28,094 bases of DNA from Rodentolepis nana (taxonomy: Eukaryota > Platyhelminthes > Cestoda > Cyclophyllidea > Hymenolepididae), in contig UZAE01000264.1 of the NCBI GenBank assembly GCA_900617975.1, positions 1 through 28,094 on the forward strand. Direction: 5' to 3'. Each line of letters starts with the position of its first letter. The stretch's first letter is position 1. The notes beneath the pieces were generated by a model. That model did no database searches. It was given only the letters and a program-made list of their open reading frames with translations, and was not told the origin of the DNA. Made by a program: the position numbers and the translations under genes. Of this stretch, positions 21,401 through 28,094 are shown piece after piece.

Positions 21401-24400
21401 CAGTACACAAGGTCAGGATTCTAACACTAGCCTCTGGATATTTTATATGTTCACACTTGCTAAATCAAGTGGTTGTTTGTTTTTTACTTTATACTTTGTC
21501 GGGAGTCTCAGCTGTTATTTTCTACTTAACTATTGTCATGTTCTTTACTTTTATTTGTGCACATTTTTTGCAGATCTTCGCCTGCCTCCTAGCCATTCTC
21601 CAAGAACGTGGAGCATACCTCCTACGACCAAGTCCCCAAATTTCCCCTGGTTCTAACCCCTCAGCCACACCGAACAAACGTCTTAATCGCTTTAAATCCT
21701 CCGAATTTTCTTCTGGAGCATATCCAGATTGCACATCAAATGGAGTTAGCTCAGTTGCTCGACAAGTTGTATGTGGAATTGACGCCATGTTTCGAGAGGA
21801 AGGTGGTACGGTGGCCATGGAAATCCCCTCTCCTCGGGATTGGGAGCTGATTCTGAGTCTATTAGAGGTTTGCGGTGCTGGAGCTTTCCCAATCATGCCG
21901 GAGGAGCTACAAGGATTCGATATGGCACGAGAGCGGGATGCTACAATGATTACTCATTTGCGTAAGTTAAGATTTCAATCTTCTAGATTTTAAAATACTT
22001 ATATTTCCGACTAGGATCTCTATATCTTTTTCTCCTCCGATTTGAAGAGCATTCAATACTAGTTTACTCCATGTCTAGGAAGAATGCTTGTTGATAATTT
22101 ATTCGGCTGATTTTGTTAGTGAGGCTCGCACATGTTCTACTTTCTTTGCTGGAGTTGAAATTCTGATAGATTATTGCTTCCTAAAATTCTCATCATGCAT
22201 TCTTCTTTAGATTCTAGTCTTCAAAACGTAGCAGCAGATTCAATTGCTGATAGCTCTCAGTTGTCGACACGAGATTGCGTCAGTGACAATGAAAGCACCA
22301 CAGTAACAGAAGTGCGTCGCCAAATCCCACCTTCCAGCATTGTAGGCGGAGTCGAGTCCTGGGTTCTTGTCAATGTCGTCGATAAGAACCAAGGTCAGTC
22401 AGATTCAGAAAAGGTAACTACACGGGAATCTCCAGTTCCAGCTACAACTGAAGCATCTAAGAAGAAATACATGAATCGCGGAAGCTCCCTAATATCATCT
22501 TCTCGACTTCGTTTGCCAATTGTGATTGCTTTTCAGGACTCGTTTGCCCTGGAAAAGGCTTGCGATTCTATTGTTTTCGTTGTTCGAGATGCGACCCACA
22601 TAACCCCAAATAACATCGAGGTGAGCTCTCGAGAAAATGCTATTTCTACTTATATTTAATCAGTAGTTAATCAACTTATTTTGCCTGGTTAGTACTGTGT
22701 CCACACGCTTCGTGTCTTTGTTGAAGCTGTCCTGATGCCTACAAAACCCTCCATTATTCGAAAAACATCGTCAATTACAAATAACGAACGTTCTTCCCCT
22801 TTGGTCTTTGAATCCCCTGAATGTCGACCTCCAGATCCGTTCAGTAATCAAATTGCCCTTCAGGTAAATTCGTAAAACACTATCATAAATTTGGATTAGA
22901 TAGCTTATTGTGTATTATGATTGTAGCTTCTGGATCTGGTTTATACACTCTTCAGCCGAGCTCCCTCTATCTATGCTGAATGGACTAAACCCACAGATGA
23001 ACAGGTGAGTGAATCGTCAAAAGAACCTCCCAGCCAAGTCAACGCCACCGTTGAATGCCTATGGCCGGCTTGTTGGCGAGCTCTCCTTCAAGCAATCGCA
23101 CGTCTTTGTGTTGACTCTAGAAGGGACGTTAGAGCAGATGCTCTAGCGTTTCTTCAACGTGCCCTCCTTTCACCAATTCTTCATGTGCTCACGGGTGAAC
23201 AGTGGCTAGACTGTTTCAATCAAGTATGCTCAATCTACTTAAATCAGCATTCAAGTAGCACGAAGAGAAAAATCATTTGTCTATTGTTTTACATAGGTTA
23301 TATTCCCACTTCTGACCAACTTCATTGAAACCGTTGCTTTTGATGAACCTGTAAATACTTCAGCTCCTAATCAACCAGCAATGCTAAACTCTATGTCCAA
23401 TTATCGGTCAGTCGGTAGTCAGGGTAATCTCTCCGGAGGCTTCTTTTCAAACATCTTTGGCGGAGGTGGAAGCAATACTGCGGCTATTGGTGCGGATCCC
23501 ATTCCACAAAGGTCTACTGTTTCTGGTGCACTTGCTGAATACACAGATCCTCGAATGAGAGCCATTCCACTGTTGACAAAAGTATTTTTGCAGCACCTGA
23601 GTCCCCTATATGCTCTTGATGAATTTTTACAACTTTGGTCCAGAATGCTGACCTATATGGAGAAGTATATTAGGGCGAATATCTCGGATTCACTTGTTCG
23701 TTTGATTTGTTTGGCTTAGATTGCTGAAGTCATTTTTTAATCAGTTCCACCTACCAGTCAATCCTATTTTTTATAGAATGATGCAGTACGGGAGTCACTG
23801 AAGAACCTATTGCTTGTTCTTTATACTGGAACTCAGGATACAGCACCAATTTTGGTTCGAGATGCACCGGAAGGTTCAAAACATGCTCTCTTATGGAGTA
23901 CGACCTATTCACAATTGGACCGATTTATGCCTAATTTGATGGACCAGTTATTCCCTCCTCCCGTTTCTGAAAAAGTTCTTGTTGAAGTATCTCAGGATGT
24001 TCCCCAACCGCCATCTCCTCTGCCTCCCTCTGAATCGGTTCAAATTCGTAAGATTATTTGCTGCTTGCTTTTTTCGTATTTCTAAATTTGCATACTTCAG
24101 CTTAATCTTCATTTTCCTTTATCTCAACAGCTTCAGAACAAGCTCCAGTTACTTTTCCAGACGTAAATGCACCTCCTATTTCAACGGGTGTGTTGATTTT
24201 TGCAGTAAAATCCATTTATCGAGTACTTTATCAAGAGTTTGCTATTGGTTGTCTTTTCTTGTAGCTCCAGTAACCGTCTACGAGCCGACTCTGTCGTCTG
24301 CTGCAACGAGTTAGCTTTAATTTTCACTTAAATAATTTAATAAGCAGATAATTGATCTATCTTATTTATCTTGCGTTTATAGGTCCACAGTCATCCGAAG

Positions 24401-24498
24401 TGCCGGAACGAACTGTTCCTGAAATTCCACAGCTTCCAGTTGGAGCTGTTCGGATTCAATTACCCATTGAAGAGAGTGACACTGAAGGGGGTAGTTAG
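9106..24498 (+). CDS. GBF1: GBF1, large Golgi ARF guanine nucleotide exchange factor; 21 exons, complete
   Basis: GBF1 exchanges GDP for GTP on ARF proteins at the cis-Golgi and ER-Golgi intermediate compartment, recruiting COPI. Exons: 9106-9271, 9306-9787, 11443-11587, 13019-13216, 13753-14402, 15151-15267, 15347-15549, 17015-17411, 17487-17762, 17830-18089, 19090-19459, 19576-19869, 21574-21961, 22211-22620, 22693-22863, 22927-23223, 23297-23695, 23777-24047, 24131-24187, 24265-24309, 24383-24498. All junctions are GT-AG, phases agree, and the total is 1,903 residues plus stop (human about 1,859). Domains in order are DCB, HUS, Sec7, HDS1-3 and a proline-rich tail, all alignable to human GBF1. 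Exons 3 and 4 encode a poorly conserved Ser/Pro-rich linker and rest on splice sites and phase; an extra linker exon could be missed. The start aligns with the human N terminus. BIG1/2 and cytohesins are excluded by the Sec7 sequence and architecture. Confidence 0.93.
9272..9305 (+). other. 34-bp mini-intron (GBF1 intron 1)
   Basis: It begins GTATAAG and ends TTTAG. Removal is required: reading through gives a frame that stops before the conserved PFLDVIRS, while splicing joins EAP to [20 protein letters not shown] in register with the human protein. Very short introns at gene 5' ends are known from schistosomes and tapeworms. Confidence 0.9.
9788..11442 (+). other. GBF1 intron 2, no gene seen
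   Basis: This 1,655-bp intron opens with GTAAAG and closes with a T-rich tract and TTAATAG. It holds only short unremarkable frames (one of 77 codons near 10486). No repeat-family copy lies in it. A further low-conservation linker exon could hide here. Confidence 0.6.
11588..13018 (+). other. GBF1 intron 3, with an unexplained less AT-rich segment at 12030-12690
   Basis: This 1,431-bp intron runs from GTAAGT to CTTTCAG. An 11-G run lies at 11874-11884 and a 9-C run at 12842-12850. The stretch 12030-12690 is visibly less AT-rich and holds short open frames on both strands. The - strand readings contain a Cys/His-rich piece (HCHRC) and a 63-codon frame at 12034-12225. I cannot assign them; a decayed transposase is one possibility. 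Confidence 0.45.
13217..13752 (+). other. GBF1 intron 4, nothing else seen
   Basis: This 536-bp intron runs from GTTAGT to GTTTTAG. A second TTTTTAG at 13724-13730 is not used, because only the acceptor at 13752 restores the frame into SSLSEEQ. Confidence 0.75.
13753..14402 (+). other. GBF1: GBF1 exon 5: HUS domain (residues 331-547)
   Basis: This carries the homology-upstream-of-Sec7 domain. The diagnostic HUS box reads [14 protein letters not shown], with NYDCD at about 484-488; human GBF1 has YINYDCDYYCSNLF. Upstream, [20 protein letters not shown] parallels human NLYAASLRVCFLLFESMREH. HUS acts with DCB in dimerisation and membrane targeting of large ARF-GEFs. Confidence 0.92.
14403..15150 (+). 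other. GBF1 intron 5, nothing else seen
   Basis: This 748-bp intron runs from GTAAGT to TTTTTTGTAG. The nearby TTGTAG ending at 15176 is rejected as acceptor because it leads to an early stop, whereas 15150 gives 39 open codons ending KTRKK. Confidence 0.75.
15550..17014 (+). other. GBF1 intron 7, hosts repeat copy R6
   Basis: This 1,465-bp intron runs from GTGAGT to CTTTTTAG and splits the Sec7 coding region. Apart from the inserted repeat copy it holds only AT-rich sequence and a short TG run near 16832-16841. Confidence 0.85.
16361..16678 (-). repeat. Repeat family copy R6 inside GBF1 intron 7, antisense to the gene
   Basis: This reverse-orientation copy of about 318 bp has a TTTATTTATG tail, GGCTTCACAGAGAGGAGGGA, a 12-G run at 16468-16479, GTTTGAAGTGAGAAGTCAAC, and the 5' end GAGGTAAGTCTGTCGCACACC. 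One tandem unit is present. Only a doubtful flanking similarity (TTAACTTT against TTACTTT) suggests a target-site duplication. In gene orientation it supplies a consensus 5' splice site, GAG|GTAAGT, at 16659. Confidence 0.85.
17412..17486 (+). other. GBF1 intron 8, 75 bp, in frame and without stop codons
   Basis: It runs from GTAAGC to TTTTTAAG. Its length is a multiple of three and it reads open in the gene's frame, so retention would add 25 mostly hydrophobic residues between Sec7 and HDS1. Splicing gives [14 protein letters not shown], which matches human YVWN-VLLHRGATPE without a gap, so the spliced form is taken as standard. Confidence 0.75.
17487..18089 (+). other. GBF1: GBF1 exons 9-10: HDS1 region (about residues 787-965)
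   Basis: This is the homology-downstream-of-Sec7 1 region, which binds lipids and helps membrane targeting in GBF1. Seen are [35 protein letters not shown] and [20 protein letters not shown], close to the human sequence. Intron 9 is 67 bp and ends CTCTCTTCTAG. Confidence 0.9.
18090..19089 (+). other. GBF1 intron 10 with a 30-base poly-C tract
   Basis: This 1,000-bp intron runs from GTAAGT to TTCTTTTAG. An uninterrupted run of 30 C lies at 18403-18432, then A and six more C. I see no gene in it. Confidence 0.8.
19090..21961 (+). other. GBF1: GBF1 exons 11-13: HDS2 region and Ser/Pro-rich inserts (about residues 965-1315)
   Basis: The conserved HDS2 core is [17 protein letters not shown], nearly identical to human ESKFLQLESLQELMKAL and spanning the exon 11-12 junction. 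[20 protein letters not shown] and [20 protein letters not shown] also align. Exon 11 carries an acidic/Ser-rich insert, and exon 13 a Pro/Ser/Asn-rich insert ([18 protein letters not shown]) not seen in the human protein; these help explain the extra length. Confidence 0.88.
19870..21573 (+). other. GBF1 intron 12, nothing else seen
   Basis: At 1,704 bp this is the longest intron of the gene. It runs from GTGAGT to ATTTTTTGCAG. Open frames at 20195-20437 and 20572-20757 lack recognisable features. No repeat-family copy occurs. Confidence 0.7.
22211..23695 (+). other. GBF1: GBF1 exons 14-17: HDS3 region (about residues 1316-1741)
   Basis: Matches to human GBF1 include [20 protein letters not shown] (human DAAHITPDNFELCVKTLRIF), [20 protein letters not shown] and [20 protein letters not shown]. 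Introns 14-17 are compact (63-81 bp). In exon 16 an in-frame GTGAGT at 23005 looks like a donor but is coding, since the frame continues without a gap into [18 protein letters not shown] Gly/Ser-rich insert ([14 protein letters not shown]) sits in exon 17. Confidence 0.9.
23777..24498 (+). other. GBF1: GBF1 exons 18-21: end of HDS3 and proline-rich C-terminal tail
   Basis: Exon 18 has [20 protein letters not shown] and [20 protein letters not shown], like human PESLKNMLLVMDTAE and LWEITWERIDCFLPHLRDEL. The remaining exons are rich in Pro, Ser and Thr and end EESDTEGGS. Exons 19 (57 bp) and 20 (45 bp) are tiny and all three last introns are phase 1. If intron 20 is retained, the protein stops at TAG 24312-24314, losing the last 37 residues. 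Confidence 0.8.
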
Positions 24499-24744
24499 TG
24501 TAATCCCATCTGATCTATTTTCTCTACCCTCTCCCCTTTAACTGATCAGAAACTGTGATAGCTTGTTTGTGATTTGTGTTTCCCATCTTTTCTCATTATA
24601 TATTTCATTTTTTCTTTTGGGACCGCTTATATAATGGAATGCTGGTTGAAAATGATGATGACATCTAATATAAATATGTACTTGTCCTGTATTTTGATGC
24701 CGTTTTACCATTTCCTCTTCGTATAAAGTATGTGTGTGAGCCCT

Positions 24745-24750
24745 AATAAA
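24745..24750 (+). promoter_or_regulatory. GBF1: Polyadenylation signal of GBF1 (AATAAA)
   Basis: This canonical AATAAA lies 247 bases after the stop codon and is the first one downstream. The sequence between is AT-rich and non-coding, as expected for a 3' UTR. Cleavage would be expected shortly after. Confidence 0.6.
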
Positions 24751-25648
24751 TTTGATGAAAATTGCCTTTAAAATGACATGAAGGGGTGTTAATGACTGCA
24801 AATTGCCAAGTATGGTGGAAGTCAGTTGGCATAGCCTACTCTCAGGTTGATGTCTTTGAGGAGGTGCATGTCAACAGGAGTTAGGGATGTCCAGCGGTCA
24901 GCATGGTTACACGTCTCGATAGGTTAGCGTGGGCATGGGCATTGAAGTACTTCCACAAAGATTATTCAAATCCGAGCTTCAACTAGAAACTGATAATCTC
25001 TGGCTCAAAACGCTTTTCTTCAGTTTTTTTTGCTTGAACTTTCCAGGGTTATGACGAAGTTGGCAGATTAACAGCAGGTATTATCCATTTGTTGGGTGGA
25101 ATTACCATTTATTAGAATGGCCCAAATCAATAAAAAGTCAGTACACGACGTTTAATCTTAGTTTCAACATATTGTCATTCTTGTGATGAATTAAAATAAC
25201 TTTAGGAAAATTATCAATGATAAGCATTTGTTCCTGCTTATAAAACTGCAATATTGCCATAGGCTATGAGCTGCACAAATCACACAGGCCTCTAAATCGA
25301 CCTCAAGTGCACTAGTAGGTGTAAACTCAGAACATTCCGTCGGTGCATTTATTGGTAGTGAACCTGAAGACCACATAGGTGAAATAAAATTTGTCCTTTA
25401 GAAATTTTGCAATAATCTCAGATTACAAAGCAAAACCCAAGTCTACTTAAGAACGTGTTTTTATCCAGAAAACCCCGAAGAATTAAACCCCCCCCCCACC
25501 ACCACACGCATTATCCAGTGCACCGAAGCGTATCGAAATCGTGATCTCTGACGTCATGGACAAGCACGTTGATTGATGTTCCTTATCATTGCAAACAGGA
25601 GGGGGGGGGGGGGGGGATCTTCAAGTGTTTCCTGTCATTAACTCAACA
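24751..25648. other. Intergenic, no gene seen; C10 and G16 runs
   Basis: A - strand frame of 61 codons (25191-25376) has no recognisable motif. A 10-C run (25488-25497) and a 16-G run (25601-25616) lie about 100 bases apart, just outside repeat copy R7, and could pair with each other in single strands. Confidence 0.55.
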
Positions 25649-26138
25649 TTTTTTTCAAGTGACAGTCTATATGATAGTTATCACTAACCCTTTAACTGAC
25701 TTCGGGGTTCACAGAGAGGAGGAGTACTAAAGTGAGAAAAAGTGGGGATGGGGAACAGAAGAGTGATTCACAGACGCAAGAGACAGACAGACAAAAAGGT
25801 ACAGATAAAGGTAAGATGAGGTGAGTACCGCGAAAGTGGTCGAATACGACATACAGTCGGGTCATGGTAGTATGAAGTTAGAAGTCAACTGTCATACAAT
25901 GGGGTGATGGTAGTTTGAAGTCAGAAGTCAATAGCCATATTTGGGTCATGGTAGTTTGAAGTCAGAAGTCAACTGCCGGTTTTGGGGTGATGGCAATTTG
26001 AAGTCAGAAGTCAACTGCCAGTTTAGTGAGGTCATGGTAGTATGAAGTTAGAAGTCAACTGTCGGTTTATAGACTTTTTGCCGTATGAGTATACGTTGCC
26101 CAGGGTGCACTACGTGGAGGCAAGTCTATCACACACTC
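25649..26138 (-). repeat. Repeat family copy R7, with expanded internal tandem array
   Basis: This reverse-orientation copy of about 490 bp starts in a T-rich remnant of the tail (TTTTTTTCAAGTGACAGTCT). It has GGTTCACAGAGAGGAGGAG and GAGACAGACAGAC, five tandem units, then TTTATAGACTTTTTGCCGTA and the 5' end GAGGCAAGTCTATCACACAC. The 5' inverted repeat (ATAGACTT/AAGTCTAT) is perfect. No clear target-site duplication is visible. Confidence 0.85.
25859..26062 (-). repeat. Tandem array inside R7 (5 units of about 40-46 bp)
   Basis: Five units on the + strand read roughly GGTCATGGTAGTTTGAAGTC then AGAAGTCAACTGCC plus a short variable spacer. Each unit contains a doubled heptamer, GAAGTCA-GAAGTCA. 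The first and last units share GTATGAAGTTAG, so they may derive from each other. The same segment is expanded to eight units in R2 and single in R3, R4 and R6. Confidence 0.85.
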
Positions 26139-28094
26139 CATTTTAGTGAAGATAATGTTACAGTGAGTGATGAATATGAAGTTGGCAACCTCCATAAATC
26201 TATTATGCCTAAATAGTTTACCTATTACTGTGACGCAAATTCCACGGTCCTTTACAACTAGTTCCCATTTCCCTTGCACTTTTTCGTTTCAAATTTGAAA
26301 GAGATGATGCTATTTGAACCAAAATGCTATATTGAAAGCCTTCCGAATTCAACTGCTTTTTCGATTCGTTTTCCCTTGGAGTATGGACACGAGAAGTGAG
26401 AGTCGGATGAGGCGAAGTATAATAGAATATTGAGAATGAGGTGGAACCACCGATTTCTTTGGGAGGTACTTCTTGCTTTGTGGGTCCTACCAGGCATTGG
26501 CATGTTGAAGAACTATCAACTTTTTCTTTTAAACAAACTTGAACGCTTGTCTGTTAATTCCTAATTTAGTCTTCAAAATAGCCTACAACAGCACATTCTG
26601 CCCGCAGCTGCTTCGCTCTGCTTCATCATTTCTCTATTGAGTATTCCTTCTACATCGCAACAGGATGTAACAGAAGATCCAACTCTGAATTGGTGTTATA
26701 GATGGAATGGGATTTGATTTTTGGCGGAAATATTGCTATTTTCCACTAATGATGTCAAAAAACGATACTTTTCTCGCCATCAATGGCATTTACGAGTAAA
26801 AGAGAATGAATTCATGGTTTTAAAAAATGAAGGGACAAATGTTTCTTCACTCAACCCTACCGAACAGTTGGAGTTGATAAAGAGGAAACCAAACTCCCAA
26901 TGCACCAATGCGTTTCAAGTACAATTGCACAATTGGTCATGAACAGTGGGGTTGCCTCGACACCTTTTCCATAATAAACAGATAATTGGCCTCAACCAGA
27001 GTTTTTAATACGTCATCATCACATGAATTCTTAATATTAATGTCAATATTTTAAAGTGAAAACTGCAGGTTTAGCAGTAGCCCTGCAAGCGTTCCAATGC
27101 AGAGGAAAACGAAGCACTCGATGACTGATGTGATTTCTGTCTGCTTCGAGGATAGACTTTTTAACTGTAACAATAAGATGTCATTTATTGCCCATAAATA
27201 GCCTTGAATGTTTTGTCTAGTAAGAAAAAAACTTATACAAAGTTGTTTCCCCCATCGAGTCTTCACACGAACTGCGCTCATCCATTTGTTTGTAAAGGGC
27301 TCAATTAAATTTTTGTCTTCCTAGTGTATAGTTTGGCATTAACGATCATTGGGAAATAGCACTCTACCAAAATTTCTAAACTGCCATAATGCAGGTGCTA
27401 ATAGTTGCTTTATAAAAGATGAAGGAAAGTTATGTATTGGTAAAACTAGTTTTCGGAACTACTTGTTTGACAACCTATCATCTAAAGGCAAGTGGTATCT
27501 CACCCACCAACATTTGCGGATCCGCTGGCGACACACAATGCCACCTATGTCTGAATCACAAATTTCTGTGTCTCAGAGTGAGAGCAGACAGAATACTCAA
27601 TGCCGATACCTCTCCTAGAGCCCACCCCTTCAAATAGGAAAACTTGCAGTTTTCAACGCATCTACTCCCTCTTCAGAATGTGAGTAACACTCTCCAACCT
27701 TTCCCTATTAATTAATCCAGCAACTTAAAATGAGGTAAAGTCACCAATCAGACGCGCACCCCTCCACAAAGATGTGAGATGAATGACCTTGAGATCTGAG
27801 TTACTCTGGAGCGATCTTGTGCACATGTGCGGAGGTGCAACTAGGAGTGATTTTAGTGGTTTACCTTTCTTTTCACAGATTAAACTAGTCATTTTAAGCG
27901 CACCTGAGTGACTAAAGACTTTGCAGCAATTTGAGCAGAATTTCTGTAATCAACATTGCACAATGTCAATCTCCTATGTGGATGATATATCTGATGGAAA
28001 TGGAGCATTTATTTTCGTAAAAATTCTCCGAAGGTAATCGAGATTTTATTCATTTGCTTCCCGCTTTCCTCCTCCTCCCCCCATCCCCCACCCC
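26139..28094. other. Intergenic, no gene I can support
   Basis: Open frames of 70-89 codons occur on both strands, including a - strand frame at 27051-27281 whose last 35 residues hold a possible membrane segment (FVFLCIGTLAGLLLNL), and overlapping + frames at 27349-27637. None resembles a known family or joins into an exon chain, so I call none. The window ends in a pyrimidine-rich CTCCTCC/CCCCCA tract. Confidence 0.45.

Noticed and set aside
21522..21896. 124-codon antisense open frame across GBF1 exon 13
   Set aside because: It is a shadow of coding exon 13 with no domain of its own; it starts and ends without splice or promoter support.
23005..23010. GTGAGT as a splice donor after DEQ in exon 16
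   Set aside because: The frame continues through it into residues that align with human GBF1, and no suitable acceptor follows nearby.
26721..26978. Lysine-rich 73-codon frame followed 30 bases later by AATAAA
   Set aside because: It has no ATG at its start, no recognisable similarity and no exon partners; the signal is likely chance in AT-rich DNA.
27051..27281. - strand frame with a possible membrane segment as a terminal exon
   Set aside because: The only tempting splice pair inside it would make a 22-bp intron, and no neighbouring exons or family similarity support it.

Overview
The window looks like nuclear DNA of a parasitic flatworm, a cestode or trematode. The evidence is AT-rich non-coding sequence, one 34-bp intron beside introns above 1 kb, GT-AG splice sites throughout, and protein similarity to animal genes with no bacterial features. 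The phylum is an inference; no species is claimed.

The main content, positions 9106-24498 on the + strand, is a complete gene for GBF1, the large Golgi guanine nucleotide exchange factor for ARF GTPases. I rebuilt it by hand as 21 exons whose phases all agree. They give 5,712 coding bases including the stop, or 1,903 residues, against about 1,859 in human GBF1. All family blocks occur in order: DCB, HUS with its NYDCD box, Sec7 with the catalytic glutamate in PGEAP, HDS1, HDS2, HDS3 and a proline-rich tail.

Upstream, at 5855-6991 on the + strand, is an intact single-exon AGC-type kinase-like gene of 378 residues. It has altered key motifs: HME for HRD, DFD for DFG, and Glu for the activation-loop Thr. 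It is probably a pseudokinase or a strongly modified kinase. Nothing in the sequence links it functionally to GBF1.

The rest is gene-poor. It carries seven copies of one dispersed repeat of about 300-330 bp. Two are on the + strand (one cut by the window start) and five on the - strand, one of them inside GBF1 intron 7. The copies share an intact 5' end, a 5' inverted repeat, a small 3' hairpin and usually an (ATAA)n-like tail. Two have convincing 13-15 bp target-site duplications. Two carry an internal tandem expansion of 5-8 units. This fits a short non-autonomous retroposon moved by a LINE-type machinery, and it is the most novel-looking element here. Long C or G homopolymers, up to 30 C in intron 10, are a second peculiarity. 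From 24.8 kb to the end I found no gene I can support.
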